Below, one piece after another: positions 17,509 to 25,017 of a DNA stretch of 37,132 bases (positions are counted from its first letter, which is position 1; every line of letters begins with the position of its first letter). The DNA is taken from positions 1-37,132 of the IMG/VR virus record IMGVR_UViG_3300046796_000451. One strand, given 5' to 3'. Source of the DNA: a virus. Position numbers and translations under genes: made by a program. The notes beneath the pieces were generated by a model that saw nothing but the letters and a program-made list of their open reading frames with translations, was not told the DNA's origin and did not search any database.

Positions 17509-18234
17509 TTAGACCATATGCCAATCATGGCGGTAGTGATTAGATGGTTGCTGAACAGGGAAGTAGGGTTCTAGGGCTGTTAAGGTTGAGATGTCTACTT
17601 CGATAGCGCCAGAGGAGAATGCAGATGGTGATGTGCCTCCCCATGTAATAGTGGCCGAGGTTTCTCCAGAGTCTATAGTTGCTACGTCTAGTCCAGTCGC
17701 GGGAACGTTATAGCCTAGGTCAGCTCGTGAAGTGTAGGCAGGAGAACTACGAACTGTAGTGCCAGCTGTGTTCGATCCGTTGAAGACGTAGGTGATGATA
17801 GGATTGGCTGGAGCTGGGGTAAAGGTGAAGGCGGGGGCTGGGGTGCCTGAAGCAACGTTTGATTGGAAGGTAGACTGTCTGATGAGAGGTAGGCCAGTTC
17901 GGGTTGTTGAGGTAACCTTGAGGACAACACCTCCTCCTCCTGTGCTACTTGCTCCAGTGATGGTAAAGACTGTGGAGGTGGCTGAGCCAACTCTAGAGTT
18001 TCGCATGAAGATGAAAGCAGAGTCAGCACTAGTGTTCTTGACTGAGGCAGCACCTGTGATATTAGTATAGACTCCGAGGGTATCCGTGTTGTTATCAGAG
18101 ACTGTAGGAGTGGTGACAATGCCTGAGTTACCACAGACAATAATAATCATATCCCCAACAGCGGGAGTGGCTGTAATGGTATGGGAACCTGTTGTGGTAT
18201 TCCATGCGTTGCCTAGGGAGGTAACTGCGGCCAT
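17509..18234 (-). CDS. Beta-sandwich fibre domain protein (241 aa)
   Basis: The whole protein is beta-rich and Thr/Ser/Gly-rich: SHTITATPAVGDMIIIVCGN, TSADSAFIFMRNSRV, VFTITGASSTGGGGVVL, TSATITWGGTSPSAFSSGAIE. The pattern matches the N-terminal domain of the 978-aa protein and the 217-aa protein. Unlike the three genes upstream of it, it does not end in an Arg tail but in QPSNHYRHDWHMV. Its ATG overlaps the stop of the 349-aa gene (TAATG). Likely a receptor-binding or adhesin-like virion protein. Confidence 0.75.
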   Translation of the reverse strand: MAAVTSLGNAWNTTTGSHTITATPAVGDMIIIVCGNSGIVTTPTVSDNNTDTLGVYTNITGAASVKNTSADSAFIFMRNSRVGSATSTVFTITGASSTGGGGVVLKVTSTTRTGLPLIRQSTFQSNVASGTPAPAFTFTPAPANPIITYVFNGSNTAGTTVRSSPAYTSRADLGYNVPATGLDVATIDSGETSATITWGGTSPSAFSSGAIEVDISTLTALEPYFPVQQPSNHYRHDWHMV

Positions 18235-19283
18235 TATCTACGTCTACGCTGAATCATGATTGTAGGGCGGGCGATATAACCTAAGGATGCGGCACCTGAG
18301 CTAAATGGTGTTAGCGCACCCCATGAGAGAAACGTTGAAGAAACTTTCTGGTTGTTGTAGCTGGCGGTGATGTAGTCGTCCGACCGCTTGATGGTCGAGA
18401 CACGGACCTCGTCAAGATCCCCGTCGAAATAGACTTCATCTAGTGATTGCCGGTTCCCTAAATCAAGTATCCCTGCGGCGGTCCCAGTTCCACCCGTTGC
18501 GCCAGCAGACGCTGATCCATTGTTCCACGTCTTGATGCCACCAGCACCTGTGCGCTGAAGGACGATGTGTAGCCAGCCACTCTGACCTATGTTGGCGTCG
18601 AGCGAACCTCTCACCTGCGTGATCACGCCCGTCGCATTATACTGCTGGATCTCGGCTCCTCCAGATGTATTACCGATAGCAAAAATGCCGCCAAAGGGAG
18701 TCGGCGCCACACCGCTATACTTGACAATAACCTCCATCGTGAAATCACCAGAACCGAGGTTCGTGGAAACCCCCTCCATGTATTGTGATGACGCCGCAAC
18801 AAAGTGGGCGGCTCCTCCAGCAACTTCTGCTGCTGAGGCCGTTGCGCCGTGATTCGTGAGCGTATGACCGCCGCTCACTGAGCTATTCAGGCCGAGTGTG
18901 GTGCCATCGCCGAAATGGTAAACTTCCAAGAAGCTGCTGTCCCACGCCGAGGTTGAGGAACCATCAGTTGAGAGACTAGAATTACCAAAGGCTAGATAGA
19001 AGACTACGTTTGTTGAGGCGTCAAGGGTGGGAATCTTGACATGCATCTCTAGCTGTCCTGTGATAGGAGTGTAGACTACAAGCTCAAAGGTAAGGGCTGT
19101 GGTGAGGGTGATGTCTGAATAGGGCCGGATGTCGAAGCCACTGCTATTGAGGACATACCCACCATTACCTGTAGTTTTAAGATCGGCGTCGGTGACATAG
19201 ATTGCGACTGGGAAATCAGTAGAGTTCGATGACCCACATTGGGTGTGATCTATTGTTACTGATTTGTAGTAAGTGAAAGCCAT
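18234..19283 (-). CDS. DUF2341 + LamG-like receptor-binding protein (349 aa)
   Basis: The N-terminal 120 residues match the DUF2341 pattern: YYKSVTIDHTQCGSSNSTDF, NSSGFDIRPYSD, FELVVYTPITGQLEMHVKIP, FYLAFGNSS. A LamG-like sandwich follows (FLEVYHFGDG, GDFTMEVIVKYSG, GWLHIVLQRTG, YFDGDLDEVRVS). It ends PTIMIQRRRR. It is a paralogue of the 358-aa gene at 19939. The junction to the next gene is CGTAGACGTAGATAATGGC, shared at DNA level with the junction upstream of this gene. Such domains bind glycans, so host-surface recognition is the likely role. Confidence 0.82.
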   Translation of the reverse strand: MAFTYYKSVTIDHTQCGSSNSTDFPVAIYVTDADLKTTGNGGYVLNSSGFDIRPYSDITLTTALTFELVVYTPITGQLEMHVKIPTLDASTNVVFYLAFGNSSLSTDGSSTSAWDSSFLEVYHFGDGTTLGLNSSVSGGHTLTNHGATASAAEVAGGAAHFVAASSQYMEGVSTNLGSGDFTMEVIVKYSGVAPTPFGGIFAIGNTSGGAEIQQYNATGVITQVRGSLDANIGQSGWLHIVLQRTGAGGIKTWNNGSASAGATGGTGTAAGILDLGNRQSLDEVYFDGDLDEVRVSTIKRSDDYITASYNNQKVSSTFLSWGALTPFSSGAASLGYIARPTIMIQRRRR

Positions 19284-19936
19284 TATCTACGTCTACGGTA
19301 TTGGATGGTAGGGCCTAGTGAGATAAAGCCTGCTGAACCTGACCCAGAAATAAATGAAGCAATTGTTACTTTACCGTCGCCAACTGACCATGTGACATTT
19401 TCAGAGGTCGCTGTGGTTTGGATTAGGTAGGCAATGCCATTTCCTATATGTTGGGCTGTAACGTTAGGTACGGCTATACCAGTAAATCCACTATCTACAG
19501 TCGCTGTAGCAGAGTCTATCGAACTCATCCCAGATACGACAACCTCATTATTCTGGGTAGGTGTAATACTTCCCGATTGGCCCGAGAAGTTTGAATTAAA
19601 TTGATCTAGTGGTGATCCTGAGGCCCCAGAGAATGCCACTACACCTATTGATGGAAATGAGCCAGCGCCAGGGCTAGTGAGTGTAAAAGTATGGCTTGAG
19701 TCTATAGTAGGTGAAACACAATAGTATAGTCTATCGGTGCTATCTGTATTACCAATACTGACAATGGAGGTCCATGTATTTGACTTACTATCACTAAGTA
19801 TTGGTTCTGTGGCACCGGAGTACCAAGAAGAACTAATAACTATAAGGTTGGCTCCAGTTGTATTGATGGCCCCGGTTGTTATATTAATGCTATCTGTTGA
19901 ACCAGCGATTACCGAGGCAATAAAACTATATGCCAT
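19283..19936 (-). CDS. Beta-sandwich fibre domain protein with Arg tail (217 aa)
   Basis: A single beta-rich domain: INTTGANLIVISSSWYSGAT, LYYCVSPTIDSSHTFTLTS, SIGVVAFSGASGSPLDQF, ENVTWSVGDGKVTIASF. It resembles the 241-aa protein and the first domain of the 978-aa protein. The C-terminus PTIQYRRRR matches the end of its neighbours (PTIMIQRRRR, TTIMHYGRRR). It sits between the two DUF2341/LamG paralogues and overlaps the next start. Probably part of the same fibre or adhesin set. Confidence 0.76.
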   Translation of the reverse strand: MAYSFIASVIAGSTDSINITTGAINTTGANLIVISSSWYSGATEPILSDSKSNTWTSIVSIGNTDSTDRLYYCVSPTIDSSHTFTLTSPGAGSFPSIGVVAFSGASGSPLDQFNSNFSGQSGSITPTQNNEVVVSGMSSIDSATATVDSGFTGIAVPNVTAQHIGNGIAYLIQTTATSENVTWSVGDGKVTIASFISGSGSAGFISLGPTIQYRRRR

Positions 19937-19938
19937 AG

Positions 19939-21015
19939 TTATCTACGCCTACCATAATGCATAATGGTGGTGGGGATCGAACTTACACTAGCGCGAAGAG
20001 CAGAGGTTAGGGGACCAAAAGTAAAGAAGGTTGATCCAGGTTTCTGGTTGTTGTACTCAGAAAGCATCCAAGAGGTTGAGCGTACCACACTCGACTGTCT
20101 GATCTCGTCGTAACTTCCTTCCCAGTTATTACCGAGACCACTAGGACTCGTTCCAAAAAAGGACTGTGCAGCTGATCCTACAGTAGCTGTAAGTGCTGCA
20201 GTAGTGTTGTCGAGGACTCCATCAATATAGTAGGAGGTTGTTCCACCAACACCAGCCACTACTGGTCTCGTAATATGAAGCAGATGCCAATTGCCTGTTG
20301 TAACAGTGATTGTACCTGTGATGGTTGCACTACTCGTACCCATAGCACCAATACTAAGGAGATTGCTATTAATGAAGACTCCTAGGGATTTATCAAGGTT
20401 ATCGGCGACTGCACGATTGGTGCCTGAGGAGGTAGGCTTGATCCACACTCCTAGAGTAAAGTTGTTGTCCGTATAGTTAAACACTGCAGCAGGGAAACTA
20501 ACTGAGGTGCCTCCTGTAACTGCTGCTCCCCCTCCACCTTGAACCCCTGTGACGGCTGTAGCACTATTATTGGTGCCATCAAAACCGTTTAATGCGGAAT
20601 CCGCCACACTGACTGAGGAACCATTTCCTAAGTGACAGACAAGGCCATAGTCATTAATGGACCAGAGTGTAAAGGTACCATCGGTACCATCTGTATTAAG
20701 ACTGGGATTTCCTACAGCGAGGTAGAAGACTGTGTCAGTAGAAGCAGAGAGTGTAGGAATCCTAATATGCATCTCAAATGCACCTGTCGAGGCGACGTAG
20801 GTGCTTGGGACTAGTTCAAAGAGTAGTGGTATACTTAAAGCTATATCTGCATAAGGACGGATATCATAACCGCTCGTGTTCTGGGCTTTTCCTCCGTTAG
20901 CAATCGTGGCGAAGGCACTGTCCGAAGACCAGAGAGCTGCAACGAAGTTCGTAGAATTGATCGATCCACATTGCGTGTGATCGATGGTAACCTTTTTATA
21001 GTGAGTGAATGCCAC
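19939..21015 (-). CDS. DUF2341 + LamG-like receptor-binding protein (358 aa), GTG start
   Basis: Paralogue of the 349-aa gene: HYKKVTIDHTQCGSINSTNF, NTSGYDIRPYADI, GAFEMHIRIPTLSASTDTVF, then LamG-like DYGLVCHLGNGS, NFTLGVWIKPTSSGTN, HLLHITRPV, SYDEIRQSSVVRS. It ends TTIMHYGRRR. The start codon is GTG, 3 nt after the stop of the zinc-binding gene. The two paralogues keep the same order of elements but differ in loop sequence, as expected if they recognise different surface sugars. Confidence 0.82.
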   Translation of the reverse strand: MAFTHYKKVTIDHTQCGSINSTNFVAALWSSDSAFATIANGGKAQNTSGYDIRPYADIALSIPLLFELVPSTYVASTGAFEMHIRIPTLSASTDTVFYLAVGNPSLNTDGTDGTFTLWSINDYGLVCHLGNGSSVSVADSALNGFDGTNNSATAVTGVQGGGGAAVTGGTSVSFPAAVFNYTDNNFTLGVWIKPTSSGTNRAVADNLDKSLGVFINSNLLSIGAMGTSSATITGTITVTTGNWHLLHITRPVVAGVGGTTSYYIDGVLDNTTAALTATVGSAAQSFFGTSPSGLGNNWEGSYDEIRQSSVVRSTSWMLSEYNNQKPGSTFFTFGPLTSALRASVSSIPTTIMHYGRRR

Positions 21016-21018
21016 TAT

Positions 21019-21366
21019 CTATCCATTCAATACAACTATACCTGAGGGGAGGACTTTGTATCTAGGATCATGATCATAAGCGTCACGCTGACGCTCGACT
21101 ACGTCAGTGAATGGGATGCAGTGGCGGTCAGTGGAACCGTGGAGGTGAGAGAACTGAGCTAGGAGACGCTTCTGCTGGATCTCACATTCATCTCTACCAC
21201 ACAAATGGGCATCGCACCGCAGGCAGTAGCCTCGGCGTATACCAGAACCAGGTTGGGGAGTCCATGTGTACTGACAATGGCAACACTGCTCCTGCTCGCC
21301 TTCAATCTTATTTCCGTCTCCATCATAGGTGACGAAGTAGGCTGAAGGTTTATGTCCTCTTATCAA
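21019..21366 (-). CDS. Zinc-binding virion-operon protein (115 aa), TTG start
   Basis: The open frame extends to 21462, but a TTG at 21366 has AGGAG five nt upstream and begins just after the stop of the preceding gene, so I place the start there. The 115-aa product has Cys 28, 29, 31, 48, 51, 56, 61 and 83 with His 30, arranged as CCHC, CLRC and CGRDEC, consistent with two bound zinc ions. WTPQPGSGIRRGYC is a recognisable pattern from small phage zinc proteins near head genes. The function is unknown; perhaps virion assembly or a structural zinc knot. Confidence 0.75.
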   Translation of the reverse strand: MIRGHKPSAYFVTYDGDGNKIEGEQEQCCHCQYTWTPQPGSGIRRGYCLRCDAHLCGRDECEIQQKRLLAQFSHLHGSTDRHCIPFTDVVERQRDAYDHDPRYKVLPSGIVVLNG

Positions 21367-21382
21367 GGGAACTCCTGAATTG

Positions 21383-21691
21383 TTATTGGGGATCTGGGAC
21401 TGAGTTGGGGGCGGGGTCGGGGACTGAGGATCTGATATCGATACGATCTGGTCCTGCTGCAATTGCTAGTGTGATAGCTTCTCTCTGTTCGTCCTCTGAG
21501 AGGAATGACATGAGAGTAGGGTTACTAGCAAAGACAGCTTTGATGGTGAGCGGCTTTCCCATTGATGGACACTTGCCACAACAGAATCTACGCTCACCCT
21601 CGGGCATGGTTGGAGATCCACAAGGGAAATCCATATATTCGTCCGCATGGAGCTTCATGTCCATGCGGTCGTGCTTTAAACAGCAACTCAT
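21383..21691 (-). CDS. Cys-rich small protein (102 aa)
   Basis: The ATG at 21691 (inside a slightly longer open frame) has AAAGG upstream. The protein starts MSCCLKHDRM and has Cys 3, 4, 24, 37, 38 and 41 with His 7 and 15, so a zinc site is likely in the first 41 residues (CCGKCP). The second half is a short helix (SEDEQREAITLAIAAG) and a Pro/Ser tail. It lies between the 40-aa micro-gene and the second zinc-binding gene. I do not recognise the family. Confidence 0.7.
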   Translation of the reverse strand: MSCCLKHDRMDMKLHADEYMDFPCGSPTMPEGERRFCCGKCPSMGKPLTIKAVFASNPTLMSFLSEDEQREAITLAIAAGPDRIDIRSSVPDPAPNSVPDPQ

Positions 21692-21693
21692 AT

Positions 21694-21816
21694 TTAACCT
21701 TTCCACACTCTGGGTTCTCTAAATACCCATCTGAATACCTTAGCGAAGAATGAATTAGTTCTATCGAACCAAATATCCCCACCTGTGTGATGGGCTGAAT
21801 AATGATGGTTAAACAT
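21694..21816 (-). CDS. Micro-protein (40 aa), TAATG-coupled
   Basis: The ATG overlaps the stop of the upstream 152-aa gene (TAATG) and the frame ends 2 nt before the start of the Cys-rich gene, so it exactly fills the gap. The product is MFNHHYSAHHTGG followed by DIWFDRTNSFFAKVFRWVFR and EPRVWKG: His-rich at the start, then an amphipathic aromatic/basic helix. It might bind metal, membrane or a virion partner. No family is recognised. Confidence 0.55.
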   Translation of the reverse strand: MFNHHYSAHHTGGDIWFDRTNSFFAKVFRWVFREPRVWKG

Positions 21817-22274
21817 TATTCGTCGAAGTAGATGGACCAGTTGAGGACGTCTGAACCCTGGGCGAAGGTTGTAACCCAATCGATTCCGTTTGAGAAGGTC
21901 AATGGAACGACTAGTTCTCCGCCTGGGATTGAGACCCACCGATAGCCACCACGCATATGGAAGCCCCAACGACCAAGCTCAACGCCTAGGGTTGGTGCAG
22001 TTGTCTGTGTGTTGTTGGCTAGGGTGACTGAGGCACCTGCCTTAGCGTCAAGGGGCGATGGGGTGATTGCGTTGGTAAAGACGCCGACAGTTGACTGACG
22101 ACTTGCTTTGATGGTGTAGGTGTTGTCTGCTGAGTTTGCAGCAGGGCCTGCCGACCACTCATAGACCTTCGACGCAGCCATTGTTGCTGAAGCTGGGTTG
22201 AGGATGTTAACGTTACCGGCTGTTGCTGCTGTGGTGTTCATGCCAGGGCCGATTGTTGATGAGACGTAGCGCAT
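21816..22274 (-). CDS. Virion structural protein (152 aa)
   Basis: The start is taken at ATG 22274 because AGGAG lies 6 nt upstream; the longer frame to 22325 would overlap the previous gene and has no SD. The product begins MRYVSSTIGPGMNTTAATAG and has beta-rich content with YEWSAGPAANSADNTYTIKA and LGRWGFHMRGGYRWVSIPGG. This pattern is familiar from small head-gene-cluster proteins of uncultured phages, but a precise function is unknown. Likely a capsid-associated or decoration protein. Confidence 0.75.
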   Translation of the reverse strand: MRYVSSTIGPGMNTTAATAGNVNILNPASATMAASKVYEWSAGPAANSADNTYTIKASRQSTVGVFTNAITPSPLDAKAGASVTLANNTQTTAPTLGVELGRWGFHMRGGYRWVSIPGGELVVPLTFSNGIDWVTTFAQGSDVLNWSIYFDE

Positions 22275-22302
22275 GTAATTCTCCTGAAAGTTGTGAAGGG
22301 GA

Positions 22303-22644
22303 TTAGGTCCAGATGAGGCGAACACCCTCTACGTCAATATCTACGTTAAGGATGATGGGAGCGAGAGGGTCAATAGCAATGCTTGATGGGTGAGTTGCGT
22401 GGAGGACTATGCCTGTGTCGCCTGAGGAACCTTTGAGTGTGAGGACTGCTGCATTGCTTGCTGGAGGAACAAGAGTAAGAGCAACTGCATCAAGAGGAAC
22501 ATCAAGGGTATTATCTCCTGCTGCGAAGAACATTAATTCAGCCTGGACTGGGCTGGTTGGATTGGTAGCTCCGAAGGGAAACTCTGTACCGTTGAGATCT
22601 CCTGAGTAGGAGATGTTGATAACTCGGCGGGATGTGGTGGACAT
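22303..22644 (-). CDS. Virion structural protein (113 aa)
   Basis: A single beta-rich domain: VINISYSGDLNGTEFPFGAT, LMFFAAGDNTLDVPLDAVAL, VLTLKGSSGDTGIVLHATHP and DIDVEGVRLIWT. It overlaps the stop of the 71-aa gene at its start and precedes the 152-aa gene by 28 nt. The fold pattern resembles a jelly-roll decoration protein. No catalytic motif is visible. Confidence 0.72.
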   Translation of the reverse strand: MSTTSRRVINISYSGDLNGTEFPFGATNPTSPVQAELMFFAAGDNTLDVPLDAVALTLVPPASNAAVLTLKGSSGDTGIVLHATHPSSIAIDPLAPIILNVDIDVEGVRLIWT

Positions 22645-22859
22645 TACTTTCTACCGATTCCGGAGTCTACTTTGATAGCTGGATACTTGGCTTTGACTTT
22701 GGCTCGGACTGTGGCTTTCTCCTGAGCAGATCCGAAGGAGGCTACGCGGGCTAGAGCGTTTCTGGCGTGGTTAGCGTCTTCGATAGGGTATCTGCCACCA
22801 GCCAGGGCGAAGGAGGAGCTTGGAATCTTTTTGCGGGCTGCTGCTGTTAGCTTAGCCAT
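22644..22859 (-). CDS. Small basic head-operon protein (71 aa)
   Basis: The sequence LTAAARKKIPSSSFAL ... GGRYPIEDANHARNALARVA ... KATVRAKVKAKYPAI is a pattern I recognise from many phage head modules, either as a free small protein or fused to capsid or protease proteins. The core RYPIxDxxHARNALARV is diagnostic. It is strongly basic and helical, and might bind DNA or the inside of the capsid. Its role is not established to my knowledge. Confidence 0.8.
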   Translation of the reverse strand: MAKLTAAARKKIPSSSFALAGGRYPIEDANHARNALARVASFGSAQEKATVRAKVKAKYPAIKVDSGIGRK

Positions 22860-22861
22860 GA

Positions 22862-23296
22862 CTAGTTCTTAACCACACCTGTAAGGGTGATAGAAGAGGC
22901 TCCTGTGTAGGTGCCTACAGTTGTGTACTTGACTCTAAGCTGTGATCCTAGGAGACCTGTGAGGATAGTGTTGACTGTGAGGGCGCCGTCGCCTGGGGTG
23001 ATTGCTGGAGCTAGGGCGATGCAGGTAACAACCGCTGAGACCTTCGTGGCTGTTGTGGTTGCGAAGCTAAACTCCATGATATCGATCCAGGTGTGACCGT
23101 TATCGAGGGTGGTTTGGACGAAGAAGTCTGCTGAGGTTCCACCACCAACACGCACGAAAGTAGCCTGAACAGCAAGATAGTTCATGCCATCAAGGTTCAG
23201 GATTGGAGTAGAGGTTGATCCAGTTACAGCAGCTGCTAAGGTTGTAGTAGGGAGAAGTGTGAGAAACCTTCCACCTGAGATTGTATGTGATAGCAT
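22862..23296 (-). CDS. Beta-rich virion protein (144 aa)
   Basis: Pattern LDGMNYLAVQATFVRVGGGT, ADFFVQTTLDNGHTWIDIME, LLGSQLRVKYTTVGTYTGAS indicates a small beta-sandwich of the type found among head decoration or fibre proteins. The N-terminus includes a hydrophobic stretch FLTLLPTTTLAAAV, but this is too weak for a signal peptide. It is 2 nt upstream of the 71-aa gene. Function inferred from context only. Confidence 0.75.
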   Translation of the reverse strand: MLSHTISGGRFLTLLPTTTLAAAVTGSTSTPILNLDGMNYLAVQATFVRVGGGTSADFFVQTTLDNGHTWIDIMEFSFATTTATKVSAVVTCIALAPAITPGDGALTVNTILTGLLGSQLRVKYTTVGTYTGASSITLTGVVKN

Positions 23297-23305
23297 TACT
23301 AAACC

Positions 23306-23539
23306 TTATGTGAGGTTAATGAAGGTCTTCCAAACTGAGCCGTCGAAGATAGCTACTGAGGTGTGGGATGAGCCGCCTGCCGAGATTGTACCTGAGGTTG
23401 TAGTAGCGTCTGTTACTAGGGTGATGGTGCCAATTGTGGGAGCTGTTGGGAGCTTTGTAAAGGTACGACCCTTAAGACGTAGAAGCCCACGTAGGAAGAC
23501 GTTTCCTAGGATGGTTGGATTCTTAGTCGATGTTGACAT
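23306..23539 (-). CDS. Small fibre/decoration domain protein (77 aa)
   Basis: The chain begins MSTSTKNPTILGNVFLRGLL and ends with GGSSHTSVAIFDGSVWKTFI, the short beta motif that often ends or begins phage fibre proteins and helps trimer assembly. SD AGGA precedes ATG 23539. A strong terminator hairpin lies directly upstream, so this gene and those after it may depend on read-through or another promoter. Confidence 0.72.
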   Translation of the reverse strand: MSTSTKNPTILGNVFLRGLLRLKGRTFTKLPTAPTIGTITLVTDATTTSGTISAGGSSHTSVAIFDGSVWKTFINLT

Positions 23540-23549
23540 GAATAGGTCC

Positions 23550-23603
23550 TAAATAAAAATGGGCCTACCTTTCTAGAAGATAGGCCCGTGACGTGGGAAA
23601 CGT
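23550..23603 (-). terminator. Intrinsic terminator inside the late operon
   Basis: On the minus strand, GGGCCTATCTT pairs with AAGGTAGGCCC across a short loop (23561-23587; one G-U pair) and is followed by ATTTTTATTT (23551-23560). A second small hairpin, GACGT/ACGTC with a 5-nt loop, lies just before it at 23589-23603. The site separates the 163-aa gene from the 77-aa gene. Confidence 0.8.
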
Positions 23604-23621
23604 CAAGTTGGTAGATGGAGG

Positions 23622-24113
23622 TTAGTCGTCTAGTTCGTCAAGATTCTCGGAGAATCTGGGCTTAGCGGCTTCGTCAATACAATGGGCAGCAATCTCTTTT
23701 AGATTTCTTAATCCCCATACAGAGATTAACTTGAGACGCTGCGAGACTTCCTTTACCGGCCAGTCAATGTCGATTCCCTTATCTCTACGCCTTGTAACTT
23801 TGACTAGGCCACCGCAGAAGGAGCCTGGTTTGAGCTTGTTGATAAGGTTGATCTCTTCGCTATCGAGGAAGGCAGGATCAACTATGAGGCCGTGCTGGTG
23901 AAATACTCTCTTGAGCTTTGGTTTGGGTGAGCCATCCTTATTGTCCCAAGGAGTCTTACCCTTACGAGTAAAGATGTTAAGTTTGGTAGGACGGGCTGTT
24001 TCAATAGCCTGTGTGAGGGCGGAGGCGAGTTCGTTGACTGTGGTCTGGTTGTTTGTCGGGTTTGTCGGAGCGACTACGGGTTCGACGACGGCGATTGCTT
24101 TCTTACGTGGCAT
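23622..24113 (-). CDS. Hypothetical late protein (163 aa)
   Basis: I take ATG 24113 (MPRKKAIAVVEPVVAP); a GTG at 24149 would add 12 residues and neither has a good SD. The first 50 residues are Thr/Asn/Pro-rich and flexible. The rest is a basic globular domain: RKGKTPWDNKDGSPKPKLKR, FCGGLVKVTRRRDKGIDIDW, GLRNLKEIAAHCIDEAAK. It is more basic than its structural neighbours and could contact nucleic acid. It stands alone between two hairpin regions. No family is recognised. Confidence 0.7.
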   Translation of the reverse strand: MPRKKAIAVVEPVVAPTNPTNNQTTVNELASALTQAIETARPTKLNIFTRKGKTPWDNKDGSPKPKLKRVFHQHGLIVDPAFLDSEEINLINKLKPGSFCGGLVKVTRRRDKGIDIDWPVKEVSQRLKLISVWGLRNLKEIAAHCIDEAAKPRFSENLDELDD

Positions 24114-24164
24114 GGTGTGGATGGAGGAAATGAGCCTTAGGGTTCCCACCCTACCGGCACAGTT

Positions 24165-24208
24165 GTCTCAATATGAGACGGTATGGGGCTAGTTAGAGTC
24201 CAGCCCCA
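24165..24208 (-). other. Two intergenic hairpins
   Basis: GTCTCA/TGAGAC around ATA (24165-24179) and GGGGCT/AGCCCC around an 11-nt loop (24185-24207). They lie between the 166-aa decoration gene and the 163-aa gene. Neither is followed by a U-tract on the minus strand, so they may act as RNA-processing or stability elements instead of terminators. Confidence 0.45.
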
Positions 24209-24220
24209 AGACTGAGGTTA

Positions 24221-24721
24221 TTAGCCAGCACCGTTCATGAATGGGTAGCTTAGGTATACTGCACCTGCTCCCGAACCTGAAACGGTTGTGCCTACAACTG
24301 CACCATCTATCTGGTCGCCCGACACAACTGCGTCGTCGATTTTGCCAGTTGAGGCCGAGTAGACCTTAGCGTTTGCAACTGCAGCACCGTTGTAGAGTGC
24401 AGTTGTTGATAGGCCATAGATCTGATACCAACCAGCTTTCGCTGTGGTGTCTACGATGGCGTTGGCAATGGCTACTGGACCACGAACGCCAGTGACCGAG
24501 AGAGCGGACTGGAATACGTTGGTTGTTGAGAGGCCAAAGCTGACAAGTGAGCCGTCTACAGTGGAGGCAACTCCCTGTAGGAAGACATACTCGTTGCCTG
24601 CAGCATCTTTCTTTCTAGTGCCTAGGCGGAAGTCATAGACTGTGGTTCCGTGCGAACCGATTGCTGTTGGTGGGTGTTCCCACTGTGTGTAGACGGTTGT
24701 TACCCAAGCTGGACGTGCCAT
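24221..24721 (-). CDS. Capsid decoration-like protein (166 aa)
   Basis: A single domain rich in Ala/Val/Gly: TTVYDFRLGTRKKDAAGNEY, VFLQGVASTVDGSLVSF, KAGWYQIYGLSTTALYNG, GDQIDGAVVGTTVSGSGAGA. The turn-strand pattern and location three genes after the major capsid gene suggest a decoration or cement protein on the capsid surface. SD AAAGG lies 9 nt before ATG 24721. Hairpins flank the gene on both sides. Confidence 0.72.
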   Translation of the reverse strand: MARPAWVTTVYTQWEHPPTAIGSHGTTVYDFRLGTRKKDAAGNEYVFLQGVASTVDGSLVSFGLSTTNVFQSALSVTGVRGPVAIANAIVDTTAKAGWYQIYGLSTTALYNGAAVANAKVYSASTGKIDDAVVSGDQIDGAVVGTTVSGSGAGAVYLSYPFMNGAG

Positions 24722-24785
24722 GTGATGAGCCTTTCTGTCTAGACAATCAGGGACACCTAATGGTGTTTAGACTAGAGTAAGAAGT

Positions 24786-24803
24786 GGGGGGCCGAAGCCC
24801 CCC
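24786..24803 (-). terminator. Strong UUCG-loop hairpin, probable terminator
   Basis: On the minus strand, GGGGGGC-TTCG-GCCCCCC: seven G-C pairs closed by a UUCG tetraloop, 10 nt after the stop of the 67-aa gene. The following sequence ACTTCTTACT is only moderately U-rich, so termination may be partial. A weaker hairpin (ACACC/GGTGT, about 24751-24764) lies further on. Confidence 0.6.
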
Positions 24804-24813
24804 TGAGTGAGGG

Positions 24814-25017
24814 TTATAGAGTACCGAGTGAAGCGAGGATTGCATCAGCTTCTGCCTTGAGAGCGTCTAGCTGATCCTGAGAGACCGGAGTGCCTGCAGC
24901 AATCTGTGCCTGAAGGTCTACAATGGTCTGGTTTAGGGCTGAGAATCTTGCAGGTAGTGCGTCAACGGCAGCTTTGATTGCATCTAGATCTGCCTGGAGT
25001 TCCTGTTCTGTTGCCAT
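24814..25017 (-). CDS. Small coiled-coil protein (67 aa)
   Basis: The start is ATG 25017 (MATEQELQADLDAIKAAVDA) because AAAGGTGG lies just upstream; the longer frame to 25110 has no SD. Heptad-like spacing of hydrophobic residues runs almost the whole length (ALNQTIVDLQAQIAAG, ALKAEADAILASL), interrupted by a Gly-Thr-Pro-Val turn, suggesting a helical hairpin or trimeric coiled coil. Such small proteins often accompany capsid fibre genes. A terminator hairpin follows. Confidence 0.75.
   Translation of the reverse strand: MATEQELQADLDAIKAAVDALPARFSALNQTIVDLQAQIAAGTPVSQDQLDALKAEADAILASLGTL

Noticed and set aside
21367-21462. Longer start (TTG at 21462) of the zinc-binding gene
   Set aside because: It would overlap the previous gene by 80 nt and has no good SD, whereas TTG 21366 has AGGAG at 5 nt.
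22275-22325. N-terminal extension of the 152-aa structural protein
   Set aside because: It overlaps the upstream gene and lacks an SD; ATG 22274 has AGGAG at 6 nt.
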